In this document: in pieces, positions 26,265 to 36,666 of the stretch
Position numbering within the stretch: position 1 is the stretch's first letter
Layout: each line of letters begins with the position of its first letter
Origin: DATKOF01 sp035524795
GTDB lineage: Bacteria > Pseudomonadota > Gammaproteobacteria > Burkholderiales > SG8-41
Direction of reading: 5' to 3'
Assembly: GCA_035524795.1 (NCBI GenBank)
Contig: DATKOF010000004.1
Span: forward strand, 1 to 64,000
DNA length: 64,000 bases
Position numbers and translations under genes: made by a program
Notes under the pieces: model-generated
Database searches by the model: none
What the model saw: the letters and a program-made list of their open reading frames with translations, nothing else
Told to the model about the DNA's origin: nothing

Positions 26265-26726
26265 ATGAAAACCCCGTTGTTTATCACCGCGGAAGACAAA
26301 ATCCATGGCGACGATGCGGTCGCGGCGATTCTGGTGATGGAGGACGGAAGATATGTGATGCAATTACGAGACGCGCTTCCGCAGATCTTTTACCCGGATC
26401 ATTGGGGCTGCTTTGGCGGAGCGGTGAATCCCGGCGAGGAGCCGCTCGCCGCGCTGTATCGCGAACTCAGGGAGGAAGTGGAAATCGAGGTCGAGGGCGC
26501 AACACAGTTTGCGCGATTCGAATTCGATATCCAGGTGTGGCCCAGAAAGGTCTATCGGAATTATTATGAAGTCCGCGTTCCGAACGATTTTCTGTCCCGC
26601 GCGGTGCTGCGCGAAGGCGCCGCGATCAGGGCCTTCTCCGGTGTAGAGATACTGCAGCAGCCGAGGGTGACGCCTTATGACGCGTTCGCGCTCTGGCTGC
26701 ACTACAGGTCTCTTCGGTTCCGCTGA
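26265..26726 (+). CDS. NUDIX hydrolase
   Basis: A 153-residue protein. The NUDIX box G-x5-E-x7-REL-x-EE is seen in GAVNPGEEPLAALYRELREE. NUDIX enzymes hydrolyse nucleoside diphosphates linked to another group; in a polysaccharide locus an NDP-sugar is a likely substrate. It lies 40 bases after the second SGNH gene and before the TIGR04372-like gene, in the same orientation. A housekeeping role is also possible. Confidence 0.85.
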   Translation: MKTPLFITAEDKIHGDDAVAAILVMEDGRYVMQLRDALPQIFYPDHWGCFGGAVNPGEEPLAALYRELREEVEIEVEGATQFARFEFDIQVWPRKVYRNYYEVRVPNDFLSRAVLREGAAIRAFSGVEILQQPRVTPYDAFALWLHYRSLRFR

Positions 26727-26773
26727 GTACGGGGCATGGAGGGCGGCCGCTTGTCGTTCCAGGAGTCCCGGGC

Positions 26774-28030
26774 GTGCTGACCCAGGCCCGGATCAGATTC
26801 GAATTGTTGCGCGCCCGTCTCCGGCGGCAGGGTGTCCTGTGGCTGGCGGGGCGCCTTCTCGTCGGATCGGCGCGCGCCATCGGCTGGGTCGTGCTGCTTC
26901 CGGCCACCCTGATTCTTCATCTGGCCGGCTGGCGGCGGGTGCTGGTATTCACCGACCGCATCGGTCACCTTGCCGCAGAAGTGGACTGTTTCCTGAAGGC
27001 AAAAGCGCTTGGAGAACTTCCTGCCCGCCGCTGGTTCATCCTTGCCCCGCCGCACCGGGTTTCCAACCGGACGCTGCTCGAATACTGGAAGCCGCACATC
27101 CGGGTCGTGACTTCTCCCTGGCTATGCACTGTGCTGGGGGCCATGTCCCGGTGGCCGGGCCTGATGTCGCTGGATGCCAGCCACTACGTGCTGCGCCTGA
27201 ATGCGACCGCGGAATATTTCAGAATATGCGCCGAATGGGGCGACCGTCCCCCTCTGTTGCGGTTATCGGAGGCGGATCGGAAAAGAGGGCGCGATGCGCT
27301 GGCGTCCATGGGCGTGCCGCACGGCGCATGGTTTGTCTGCGTCCAGGCCAGGGAAGGCGGTTTCTCGCCGGTTGACGAAGCGCTCCACAGTCACCGCAAC
27401 AGCGATGTCGGGAGACTGTTGCCGGCGATGGCATTCATCGTCTCGCAGGGCGGATGGTGCGTGCGCATGGGCGATCCGACCACGACGCCGCTGCCGCCGC
27501 TGGCCAACGTCATCGATTACGCCCATCACTCCGCGAAATCAGACTGGATGGATGTTTTTCTGTGCGCGAGCTGCAGGTTCTTCCTCGGCAATTCTTCCGG
27601 GCTCGCCATCGTCAGCAACGTCTTCGGTGTTCCCTGCGCTCTCGCCAACATGGTTCCGCTCAGCAATCTGAGCTATGCGCCGCGGGACATTTCGATCCCG
27701 AAGCTGCTGCGAGCGAAGGACGGCGGCCGTTACATTTCGTTCGAGGAGGCTTTCCGGTCGCCGCTGGCGAATTACCGGCTGGCCCGGCTTTATGAAGAAG
27801 CGGGCGTCGAGGTCGAGGAAAATTCCGGCCAGGAAATGCTGGGGCTGGCCAGCGAGATGCTGGAGCGGGTGAACGGAACAAGGGTCTACAGCGACGCTGA
27901 CGAGGAGTTGCAGCGGCGCTTTCATTCCCTGTTGCGGCCCGGACACTATGGTTATGGATCGGCGTCGCGCATCGGCGCGGATTTTCTGGCCACCCACCGG
28001 GACCTCTTTTCTTCTGCCGCGGCCTGCTGA
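26774..28030 (+). CDS. TIGR04372-type putative glycosyltransferase
   Basis: A 418-residue protein with a hydrophobic N-terminal stretch (around 37-55) that may associate with the membrane. The central region GGWCVRMGDPTTTPLPPL, followed by VIDYAHHSAKSDWMDVFLCASCRFFLGNSSG, is the hallmark of a putative glycosyltransferase family I know as TIGR04372; the GNSSG loop resembles GT-B donor-site segments. The start is GTG at 26774. It is followed one base after its stop by a methyltransferase gene, suggesting sugar transfer then methylation. Confidence 0.8.
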   Translation: MLTQARIRFELLRARLRRQGVLWLAGRLLVGSARAIGWVVLLPATLILHLAGWRRVLVFTDRIGHLAAEVDCFLKAKALGELPARRWFILAPPHRVSNRTLLEYWKPHIRVVTSPWLCTVLGAMSRWPGLMSLDASHYVLRLNATAEYFRICAEWGDRPPLLRLSEADRKRGRDALASMGVPHGAWFVCVQAREGGFSPVDEALHSHRNSDVGRLLPAMAFIVSQGGWCVRMGDPTTTPLPPLANVIDYAHHSAKSDWMDVFLCASCRFFLGNSSGLAIVSNVFGVPCALANMVPLSNLSYAPRDISIPKLLRAKDGGRYISFEEAFRSPLANYRLARLYEEAGVEVEENSGQEMLGLASEMLERVNGTRVYSDADEELQRRFHSLLRPGHYGYGSASRIGADFLATHRDLFSSAAAC

Positions 28031-28031
28031 C

Positions 28032-29048
28032 ATGAAGACGCAACCCGCGCCACGGTGCCTGCTTTGCGGGAATGACGGCGTCAGGCGCTACTCCGGTCTG
28101 AAGGACCGGATGTTCGAGACACCGGGCGAGTGGACCCTGGTGGAATGCCGTGACCACAACTGCGGACTGCTGTGGCTGGATCCGATGCCGGCACCCGAGG
28201 ATATTCATCAGGCCTACCGACAATACTATACGCACGGCGAAATTACCCGCGATTCATGGGCGAGACGGATTTACCATGCGGTGCGGGCCGCCTACCTTTC
28301 GAACCATTTCGGCTACCCGAGCAACGCCGGCATCCCGCTGCTGCCGAGACTTCTGGCTTCACTGGCCGCATGGGTGCCGCATCTTGCGGTTCGGTTCGAC
28401 GCGAGCGTCATGTGGCTGCGCGCGAAACCGCAAGGGCGCCTGCTCGAAATCGGCTGCGGACGGGGAGACCTGCTCCATCATCTCAGTCGTCTCGGCTGGG
28501 AGGTTCAGGGCATCGATCCGGATCCGAAAGCGGCGGCGACCGCGCGCGAACGCGGGCTGAACGTCAGTTGCGGTTCGCTGGAAAGTGTTTCATTCGCGGA
28601 CGAGTCCTTCGACGCCATCATCATGAGCCATGTCATCGAGCATCTTTACGACCCGATCGCGACCGTCAGGGAATGTCATCGGATATTGAAGAGCGGCGGG
28701 CGACTGGTGCTGCTGACGCCGAATACCGGCAGTCTCGGACACAGCAAGTACGGACGGAACTGGCTGCACCTCGATCCTCCCCGGCACCTGCATCTGTTCA
28801 ATATGGCCAACCTGCCGAAAATCGCCCGGAATCTGAGGTTCAGCCGGATGGAATGTTTCAGCGTCATCCGTGATGCGGACTGGACGCTGGGCGCAAGCCG
28901 GCAGATTGAGCGCGAAGGCAAGTACAAAATGGGGCGACTGCCGTTCCTTACCCGGGTATGGGGTTATTGGCTGATGTATGTCGAGCGTCTGGTTCTTGCA
29001 TTCAATCCCGGCCGGGGGGAAGAGATCGTATTTCTGGCCGAGAAATAA
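28032..29048 (+). CDS. Class I SAM methyltransferase with N-terminal zinc-ribbon-like cysteines
   Basis: A 338-residue protein. An N-terminal CLLCGND and later CRDHNCG give a likely zinc-ribbon, as in many glycan C- or O-methyltransferases. Motif I is RLLEIGCGRGDLLHHL, then GIDPDPKA, and FDAIIMSHVIEHL marks the ubiquinone/menaquinone-methyltransferase-like fold. The frame is open upstream, but ATG at 28032 begins right after the preceding stop. It is the last gene of the plus-strand unit and converges on the GT2 gene 17 bases away. Confidence 0.85.
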   Translation: MKTQPAPRCLLCGNDGVRRYSGLKDRMFETPGEWTLVECRDHNCGLLWLDPMPAPEDIHQAYRQYYTHGEITRDSWARRIYHAVRAAYLSNHFGYPSNAGIPLLPRLLASLAAWVPHLAVRFDASVMWLRAKPQGRLLEIGCGRGDLLHHLSRLGWEVQGIDPDPKAAATARERGLNVSCGSLESVSFADESFDAIIMSHVIEHLYDPIATVRECHRILKSGGRLVLLTPNTGSLGHSKYGRNWLHLDPPRHLHLFNMANLPKIARNLRFSRMECFSVIRDADWTLGASRQIEREGKYKMGRLPFLTRVWGYWLMYVERLVLAFNPGRGEEIVFLAEK

Positions 29049-29065
29049 CGCCATTGCAATGCGGG

Positions 29066-30061
29066 CTAGCGGCGATTCACGATGTCACGCAGGCGGGTCG
29101 CCATCAATGATTTTATCCGGGCAAACTGTATTCGTTTCCCGCGCTGGATGAACCGGCGCTTGCTCCATATCCCGGACAACCCCTTCAGCGCATCCAGTTT
29201 GGCGCGCCATATCGGTTTGGCATGCCCAGCCAGGGAAAACCACAGCAGCGCTGCAAAGTTCATTGCCAGATGCAGCGGCAGATATATCCAGAACCAGCCG
29301 CCGGGGAAATTCTTGACGAAGGTCCAGACCAGGTTGCGGTGGCCGTAATAGATCGAGAAGTCGCTGCGCTTTCCGGTCAGCGCCGATCCCTTATGCAATA
29401 CGACGGATTGCGGCACATACAGGCAGCGGTGGCCGAGCAGCCGCAGCCGGAAACCGAGATCGACATCCTCGACATAGCAGAAATAATCTTCGTCAAAACC
29501 GCCGGCTTCGACAAAGGCCGCTCTCTTGTACATCGCCGCCGCGCCGCACGGCGAGAATATTTCCTTTTCTTCTCGATAGGCGCCGGTCGCCGGCGTGCCG
29601 TGCCCTTCACGCCACACCAGTCCGCTGATGTGGTAAACATCGCCGACGCCGTCCAGCAGTTCCGGCGCGTCGGCCATCAGCATGCGGCTGCCGAAGAACG
29701 AACATTCGGGATGTTCGTGCGCCGCAGTCAGCAGCGCCTCCAGCCAGCCGGGCTCGGCGAACGCGTCGGGATTGATCAGCGCGATCCAGTCGCAATCGCC
29801 GGCCGCGCGGACGGCGACATTATTGCCGGCGGCGAATCCCAGATTTTTTTCTTGCCTCAGCAAAATCACTTGCGGGAAATTTTCCGCGACGCGCTCGCAC
29901 GAACCGTCGCTGCTGGCGTTGTCAACGACCAGGATTTTCTTTGGCTGCACGGTCTGCGCCGCCAGCGCGCGCAGGCAGCGCGCCAGCAGTTCGCCGCCGT
30001 TCCAGTTGACGACGACCACCGCAACGCTCGCCGCGGGCTTAGCGGGCTGCGACGACATCAT
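29066..30061 (-). CDS. GT2-family glycosyltransferase (rhamnosyltransferase-like)
   Basis: A protein of about 331 residues. The GT-A core VVVVNWNGGELLARCL, VVDNASSDGS and INPDAFAEPGW (the DxD-like NPD) is followed by the CGAAAMYKRAAF and EDVDLGFRLRLLGH acceptor-region motif, then one or two hydrophobic segments near the C-terminus. This pattern is usual for rhamnosyltransferase-type GT2 enzymes. It sits at the end of the rmlBACD unit and overlaps the rmlD stop, so dTDP-rhamnose is the likely donor. The start is uncertain: ATG at 30061 or 30058, or TTG at 30076. Confidence 0.85.
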   Translation of the reverse strand: MMSSQPAKPAASVAVVVVNWNGGELLARCLRALAAQTVQPKKILVVDNASSDGSCERVAENFPQVILLRQEKNLGFAAGNNVAVRAAGDCDWIALINPDAFAEPGWLEALLTAAHEHPECSFFGSRMLMADAPELLDGVGDVYHISGLVWREGHGTPATGAYREEKEIFSPCGAAAMYKRAAFVEAGGFDEDYFCYVEDVDLGFRLRLLGHRCLYVPQSVVLHKGSALTGKRSDFSIYYGHRNLVWTFVKNFPGGWFWIYLPLHLAMNFAALLWFSLAGHAKPIWRAKLDALKGLSGIWSKRRFIQRGKRIQFARIKSLMATRLRDIVNRR

Positions 30062-30923
30062 CGAGGCAGGCGGCAAGCTGATCTTCCCACGGCGCCATTT
30101 CGATGCCGAGGGCGCGTTTGATTTTGCCGCTGTCGAGCACGGAATTCAGCGGGCGTGCGGCCGGCAGCGGATAGTCCGCCGTCGTCACCGGATGTATTGC
30201 GGCCCATTTTCCATCGCCGCCCGAAATCCGCCGCGCGATGTCGACGATTTTTTGCGCGAAATGGTAGCGCGATACGGAACCGCGCGCGGCAAGATGGTAC
30301 AGGCCGCAAGTCTCCAGCGGCGGATCCCGGCCGATCAATCCGGCGGTGGCGTCGGCGAGCGCGCGCGCCCAGGTCGGAGAGCCGATCTGGTCGTCGACCA
30401 CTTTCAGTTCATCGCGCTCGCGCGCAAGGCGGAGGATGGTCAGCACGAAATTGCTGCCGCGCGCGCTATAGACCCAGCTGGTGCGCAGTATGAAATGCGC
30501 GCAGCCCGATTGCGTGACCGCGCGCTCGCCCTCCAGTTTGGACGTTCCATAGACGCCGAGCGGATGCGGTTCGTCTTCTTCGATGTAGCCGCCGGACTTC
30601 GCGCCGTCGAAAACGTAATCGGTCGAATAGTGGATCAGCAGCGCGCCGAGCCGTTTCGCCTCCTCGGCGAGGATGCCCGGCGCCTGCGCGTTGATCCGCA
30701 TCGCGAGCCCGGGCTCCGCCTCCGCCTTGTCGACGGCGGTGTGGGCGGCCGCGTTGACGATGATGTCAGGCGACGCTTGCCGCAGCGCTGCACGAATCGA
30801 GTCGGGGCTGGCGAGGTCGAGCTCCGAGCGGTCGAAGGCCGCGACGGAACCAAGGGGCGTGAGCGCGCGCTGCAGCTCCCAGCCGACCTGGCCGTTGCTG
30901 CCGGCGATCAGTATGCGCTTCAC
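30039..30923 (-). CDS. rmlD: dTDP-4-dehydrorhamnose reductase
   Basis: A 294-residue SDR. RILIAGSNGQVGWELQ is the NADPH loop, YSTDYVFDG and YGTSKLEGE (Tyr/Lys) are the catalytic segments. It performs the last step to dTDP-L-rhamnose. The GTG start at 30923 overlaps the rmlC stop by four bases, so the four rml genes read as one translationally coupled unit in the order B-A-C-D. Confidence 0.95.
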   Translation of the reverse strand: MKRILIAGSNGQVGWELQRALTPLGSVAAFDRSELDLASPDSIRAALRQASPDIIVNAAAHTAVDKAEAEPGLAMRINAQAPGILAEEAKRLGALLIHYSTDYVFDGAKSGGYIEEDEPHPLGVYGTSKLEGERAVTQSGCAHFILRTSWVYSARGSNFVLTILRLARERDELKVVDDQIGSPTWARALADATAGLIGRDPPLETCGLYHLAARGSVSRYHFAQKIVDIARRISGGDGKWAAIHPVTTADYPLPAARPLNSVLDSGKIKRALGIEMAPWEDQLAACLDDVVAAR

Positions 30924-31461
30924 TCAAACGTTTCCGCTTTGCTCAGCGGCAAACCCTGCAGGTCTTTCGCCGAAAGCAGCGGCCCGGCTTGCAGCGGCCA
31001 CGGAATTTTCAGCTCCGGATCGTTCCACAGGATGCAGCGCTCGAACTGCGGCGCCCAGTAATCGGTGGTCTTGTACTGAAACTCGGCATAGTCGCTGGTG
31101 ACCAGGAAGCCGTGCGCGAAGCCGGCAGGAATCCACAGCATGCGCTTGTTGTCCGCGGAAAGAACGACGGACGTCCATTTTCCGAAATCCGGCGAGCTGC
31201 GGCGGATGTCGACCACCACGTCATAGACCTCGCCGGCGGTTGCGCGCACCAGCTTGCCCTGAGGCTGCTGGATCTGGTAATGCAGCCCGCGCAGCACATT
31301 TTTGACCGAGCGCGAATGATTGTCCTGCACGAATCGGGGGGCGACGCCGGTTGCCGCGGCGAACGCTTTTTCGTTATAGCTCTCGTAGAAAAAGCCGCGG
31401 TCGTCGCCGAATACCCGCGGCTCGATGATCAGCACCCCGGCCAGTTCCGTGCGGACCACGT

Positions 31462-31465
<4 letters not shown>
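30920..31465 (-). CDS. rmlC: dTDP-4-dehydrorhamnose 3,5-epimerase
   Basis: A 181-residue cupin. RGFFYESYN, RFVQDNHSRS and VLRGLHYQ (the catalytic His) are the family signatures, and IPAGFAHGF completes the site. It epimerises dTDP-4-keto-6-deoxy-glucose at C3 and C5. The start is GTG at 31465 overlapping the rmlA stop (GTGA). Confidence 0.95.
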
Positions 31466-32336
<871 letters not shown>

Positions 32337-32340
<4 letters not shown>

Positions 32341-33404
32341 GCCGTGGTCCTGTGCGCGTAGTTGATGTCGATCCAGTCGCGGTAGGCGCCGCTCGTCACG
32401 TTGTTCACCCATTCCGGGTGCTCGGCGTACCAGCGCACGGTGCGGCGCAATCCGTCCTCGAATTTTACCGCGGGCTTCCAGCCGAGCTCGGTCTGTATCT
32501 TCGTCGCATCGATCGCGTAGCGCCGGTCGTGTCCCGGCCGGTCCTTGACGAACGAGATCAGCCGCGAGTGCGGCGCGCCGCGCGGATCGAGTTCGTCGGC
32601 AATGCCGCACACCGCGCCGACGATCTCAAGGTTGGTTTTCTCGGCGCCGCCGCCGATGTTATAGGTGCTGCCGGGGCGCCCTTTTTTCAGCGCCAGCCGT
32701 ACCGCCGCGCAATGGTCGCTGACGTGCAGCCAGTCGCGCACGTTGCCGCCGTCGCCGTAAACCGGCAGCGGCTTGCCCTGCAGCGCGTTGAGCGTCATCA
32801 GCGGAATCAGCTTCTCGGGAAACTGGTACGGCCCGTAATTGTTCGAGCAGTTGGTGATGATGGCAGGCAGGCCATAGGTGTGATGACAGGCGCGCACCAG
32901 ATGATCGGAGGCGGCTTTCGATGCCGCATAGGGACTGTTCGGCGCGTACGGCGAACTTTCGGTGAACGGCGCATCGGCGGCGCCGAGCGAACCGTAGACT
33001 TCGTCGGTCGAGACGTGCAGGAAACGGAAGCGCGATTTTTCGGGTTCGCCGAGCGCCGACCACCAGGCGCGCGCCGCTTCGAGCAGGTTGAAGGTGCCGA
33101 CGACGTTGGTTTGCACGAATTCGGCCGGGCCGTGGATCGAACGATCGACATGGCTTTCCGCTGCGAAATGCACGATCGCCTGCGGCCGATGGCGTTCGAG
33201 CAGCGCATCGACCAGCGCGCGGTCGCCGATGTCACCGTGGATGAAAACATGGCGCGCGTCGTCCTTCAGGCTCGCCAGGTTGGCGAGATTGCCCGCGTAA
33301 GTGAGTTTGTCGAGGTTGACGAGTGGAGCGCCTTCGCCGGCGATCCAGTCCAGCACGAAGTTGGAACCGATGAAGCCGGCGCCGCCGGTGACGAATATTT
33401 TCAC
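32337..33404 (-). CDS. rmlB: dTDP-glucose 4,6-dehydratase
   Basis: A 355-residue extended SDR with TGGAGFIGSNFVLDW, STDEVYGSLG (the dehydratase TDE triad) and YAASKAASDHLVRA. It is first gene of the rmlBACD-GT2 unit on the minus strand, divergent from waaC with 112 bases between the starts. That gap contains TATTCTA near 33451, which could act as a -10 in either direction, but no matching -35 was found. Confidence 0.95.
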
Positions 33405-33516
33405 GAGTCTCTGTTATCGGTGACGCCGGCGCGCTGTCCGCGCCACGGGTTATTCTATGCGCAACCGCATTTTCAGTGTAGGCTTGCGCGGTTTTCCTTC
33501 ATGTCCTGCATCCCGG

Positions 33517-34470
33517 ATGCCCAAAGTTCTGCTGGTCAAGACCTCGTCTCTTGGCGATGTCGTCCACATGCTGCCGGCGGTGACCGATATCCAGCGCTGT
33601 GTTCCGGCCGCGGCCGTCGACTGGACGGTTGAGGCCGCGTTTGCACCGGTGGCGCGGATGCATCGGGGTGTCGCGCGCGTGATCGAGGTTGCATTGCGCG
33701 AATGGCGCCGCGGATTCTGGCAGCAATCCCAGCGCAGCGCAATGCGCGCAGCGGCGCACGAATTGCGACACGAAAGTTACGATGCGGTGATCGATGCGCA
33801 GGGGCTGATCAAGAGCGCGCTGGTGGCGCGGCTTGCACATGGGCCGCGCTACGGTCTCGACTGGCACAGCGCGCGCGAACCGCTCGGATTGCTCTATGAC
33901 AAAACGTTCCGCGTGCCGTGGACGCTGCACGCGGTCGAGCGCAACCGGCTGCTGGTCGCGCGCGTGCTCGGCTACGCAGTGCCGGCGCAGTTCGATTACG
34001 GCATCTCCGCCGCACCGCGCCGCTTCGGCTGGCTCGATGCCGGTGACTATGCGGTGCTGCTGCACGCGACCAGTGACGAACGCAAGCTGTGGCCGGAGGC
34101 AGACTGGATCGCGCTCGGCGCCCACTTCGGGCGGCGCGGCCTCAGCTGCGTGCTGCCGTCGGGCAGTGCGCGCGAGCGCGAACGCAGCGCACGGCTCGCG
34201 CGCGCGCTTGGCCGCGCAACGGTCGCGCCGGCGCTTGCGCTCGACGAACTCGCCGCGCTGTGCGCTGGCGCGAAAATCGTCGTCGGCGTCGACACCGGAC
34301 TGACCCATCTCGCCGCCGCGCTCGGCGCGCCGACGGTCGGCATCTACGGCGCGACCGATCCGGCGGCGACCGGCATCTACGGCGCGCGGCGCGCGGTCAA
34401 TCTCGGCGGCATCGGTGCGCCGCCCACGGCGGACGCGGTGATCGCGGCGGCGGAAAGTTTTTTGCCGTGA
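33517..34470 (+). CDS. waaC: Lipopolysaccharide heptosyltransferase I
   Basis: A 317-residue GT9 enzyme. It starts MPKVLLVKTSSLGDVVHMLP at 33517 (the open frame extends to 33457 without similarity). AVDWTVEAAF, LLHATSDERKLWPEADW and VGVDTGLTHLAAALGAPTVGIYG fit the GT9 fold and its ADP-heptose site. It adds the first L,D-heptose to Kdo2-lipid A. Its stop overlaps the waaA GTG start, so the core genes are coupled. Its presence shows the cell also needs housekeeping ADP-heptose. Confidence 0.92.
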   Translation: MPKVLLVKTSSLGDVVHMLPAVTDIQRCVPAAAVDWTVEAAFAPVARMHRGVARVIEVALREWRRGFWQQSQRSAMRAAAHELRHESYDAVIDAQGLIKSALVARLAHGPRYGLDWHSAREPLGLLYDKTFRVPWTLHAVERNRLLVARVLGYAVPAQFDYGISAAPRRFGWLDAGDYAVLLHATSDERKLWPEADWIALGAHFGRRGLSCVLPSGSARERERSARLARALGRATVAPALALDELAALCAGAKIVVGVDTGLTHLAAALGAPTVGIYGATDPAATGIYGARRAVNLGGIGAPPTADAVIAAAESFLP

Positions 34471-35729
34471 TCCGCTCGCGCTGCGTCTATACGCTGCTGC
34501 TGTACCTGCTGCTGCCGCTGCTGCTGTTGCGTCTGCTGTGGCGCGCGCGCCGTCAGCCCGAATATCTTTCGCATATCGCGGAACGGTTCGGGCATTACCG
34601 ATCCGCGCCGCCATCGCCGCTGGTCTGGATTCATGCGGTGTCGGTCGGCGAAACGCGCGCCGCCGAGCCGCTGGTGCGTGAATTGCGGCAGCGCCATCCC
34701 GGCCATCGCATCCTGCTCACGCACATGACGCCGACCGGCCGCGCTGCGGGCATCGCGCTGTTCGGCGCCGATGTCGCGAGCTGCTATCTGCCATATGACT
34801 TTCCGTTTGCAATCGCGCGCTTCCTCGATCATTTCAGGCCGGCCGCCGGCATCCTGATTGAAACCGAGATCTGGCCGAACCTGGTGCACGCGTGCCGCGC
34901 GCGCGGCGTGCCGCTGTATCTGGTCAACGCACGGCTGTCGGAAAAATCGTCCGCCGGCTATCGCCGCTTCGCGCCGCTGGTCGCGGAAAGTCTGCGCGAA
35001 TTCGCCGCGATCGCCGCGCAGAGCGACGCCGACGCAGCGCGGCTGACCGCGCTCGGCGCTGTCGGCGTCAAGGTGACCGGCAGCATCAAGTTCGACATCG
35101 TGCCGCCGCCGGAGCTGGTCGCGCGCGGCACGCGCTGGCGCGAGCAGTGGGGGATGAATCATGGCCAGACGCGGCCGGTGCTGCTCGCCGCGAGCACGCG
35201 CGAGGGCGAGGAAGCGTTGCTGCTCGACGCGCTGCGCGGCGTCGATATTCCCGATCTGCTGCTGATCGTGGTGCCGCGTCACCCGCAGCGCTTCGACGAA
35301 ATCGCGGCATTGCTCGAACGCGCCGGCCTCAAGTATCAGCGCCGCAGCGCCGACGTCGCGCTGGCGCCTGACACGCGTGTGGTGCTCGGCGACAGCATGG
35401 GCGAGATGTTCGCCTATTACGCGGCGTGCGATGCCGCTTTCGTCGGTGGCAGCCTGCTGCCGTTCGGTGGCCAGAACCTGATCGAGGCGTGCGCGGTCGG
35501 CTGTCCGGTGATCGTTGGGCCGCACACCCATAATTTTGCCGAAGCCACGCGGCTCGCGGTCGCCGCCGGTGCTGCGCTGCAGGCCGGCGACGCGGCGCAG
35601 GTTGCGAAGTTCGTGCGTGAACTGCTCGCCGACCGCGCGCGGCTGCGGCAGATGGCGCACGCCGCGCTCGACTTCGCGCGCAATCACCGCGGCGCGACCG
35701 CGCGCGTGCTCGAGCTGATCAGGTGGTGA
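34467..35729 (+). CDS. waaA: 3-deoxy-D-manno-octulosonic acid transferase
   Basis: A 420-residue GT30 enzyme. It starts at GTG 34467 with an N-terminal membrane helix (about 5-25), then VWIHAVSVGETRAAEPLV with the catalytic-base glutamate, ILIETEIWPNLV, and FVGGSLLPFGGQNLIEACAVG in the donor domain. It transfers Kdo to lipid A precursor. The open frame upstream to 34089 is waaC read in another frame. The last 11 bases overlap the convergent cyclo-ligase gene. Confidence 0.93.
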   Translation: MIRSRCVYTLLLYLLLPLLLLRLLWRARRQPEYLSHIAERFGHYRSAPPSPLVWIHAVSVGETRAAEPLVRELRQRHPGHRILLTHMTPTGRAAGIALFGADVASCYLPYDFPFAIARFLDHFRPAAGILIETEIWPNLVHACRARGVPLYLVNARLSEKSSAGYRRFAPLVAESLREFAAIAAQSDADAARLTALGAVGVKVTGSIKFDIVPPPELVARGTRWREQWGMNHGQTRPVLLAASTREGEEALLLDALRGVDIPDLLLIVVPRHPQRFDEIAALLERAGLKYQRRSADVALAPDTRVVLGDSMGEMFAYYAACDAAFVGGSLLPFGGQNLIEACAVGCPVIVGPHTHNFAEATRLAVAAGAALQAGDAAQVAKFVRELLADRARLRQMAHAALDFARNHRGATARVLELIRW

Positions 35730-36312
35730 GCGGCGCGCGCTGCGCGGTCTGTTCGGTGACCACCCAGTCGACGCGGCGGTCGTGGGGTTCGACCGGTATC
35801 TGCTCGCGGACCTGCAGCGCGAACGCGGCGGCGACCGAGGTTGCCCGATCCAGCGATTCGAGCAGGCGGTCGTAATAGCCGCCGCCATAGCCGAGCCGTT
35901 CGCCACGCGGCGTGAACGCAAGGCCGGGCGTCAGCACGAAATCGATCTCGCCCAGCCCGGCGCGTGCGCAGGCGGGAAGCGGCTCGCGGACGCCGAACGC
36001 GCCCGGCGCAGTGTCGTGCTCGACATCGTGCACGTAATGGATTTCCAGCGCATTGCGGTCGCGGTTGAGGCGCGGCAGGCACAGCCGCTTGCCGTGCGCC
36101 AGCGCGGCGGCGACCAGCGGCGCGGTGTCGAATTCGCTGCCGAATGACAGGTAGAGCAGCACGCCGCCGGCGGCATGCCAGGCGTCGAGCTCCAGCACAC
36201 GCGCGCTGATGCGCGCGCCGAGCGCGCGGCGCGCCGCGGCCGGCAGCGCGTCGCGCGCCGCGCGGATTTCCGCGCGCAGCATCGCTTTCGGATCAGTCGG
36301 TGGTGCAGCCAT
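35719..36312 (-). CDS. ygfA: 5-formyltetrahydrofolate cyclo-ligase
   Basis: A 197-residue enzyme that converts 5-formyl-THF to 5,10-methenyl-THF with ATP. RGERLGYGGGYYDRLL is the ATP/Mg site and DFVLTPGLAFTPRGERLG the family signature; the N-terminus has the basic KAMLRAEIRAARDAL helix. It converges on waaA with an 11-base overlap. The next gene upstream on the same strand starts 27 bases away, so the rhodanese and methyltransferase genes may be cotranscribed with it. Confidence 0.9.
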   Translation of the reverse strand: MAAPPTDPKAMLRAEIRAARDALPAAARRALGARISARVLELDAWHAAGGVLLYLSFGSEFDTAPLVAAALAHGKRLCLPRLNRDRNALEIHYVHDVEHDTAPGAFGVREPLPACARAGLGEIDFVLTPGLAFTPRGERLGYGGGYYDRLLESLDRATSVAAAFALQVREQIPVEPHDRRVDWVVTEQTAQRAPLTT

Positions 36313-36339
36313 CGGTCGACGCTGACGGCCGGCGCAGGA

Positions 36340-36666
36340 TCAGTAACGCGGCATCGCCGGTTCGACCTGTTCGGCCCAAGCCGCGACGCCACCGCTCAGG
36401 TTGTAGGTCTGCGCGAAGCCGGCGCTGTCCAGAAAATGCGCGGCCTGCTGGCTGCGCACGCCGTGGTGGCAGATGACGACGATCGCGCGGTCGCGCGGCA
36501 GTTCATCGCAGCGCTGCGCCAGTTTTCCGAGCGGCAGCAGCTGCGAGTCACCGATGCGGCAACGTTCGTATTCCCATGGTTCGCGCACGTCGAGCAGCAG
36601 CGGCGGCGGGCGGGACGTGTCGTGCAGCCAGTCGCGCAGCGCGAGCGGCGACAGTTGGCCGATCAA
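36340..36666 (-). CDS. Single-domain rhodanese
   Basis: A 108-residue rhodanese domain. LLLDVREPWEYERCRIG is the N-terminal signature and the active-site loop is CHHGVRS with Cys as nucleophile. Such proteins carry persulfide sulfur; the family is often near thiamine or molybdenum cofactor genes, and thiC lies 875 bases away. The start is TTG at 36666 overlapping the preceding stop. A GlpE/PspE-like role is possible. Confidence 0.85.
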   Translation of the reverse strand: MIGQLSPLALRDWLHDTSRPPPLLLDVREPWEYERCRIGDSQLLPLGKLAQRCDELPRDRAIVVICHHGVRSQQAAHFLDSAGFAQTYNLSGGVAAWAEQVEPAMPRY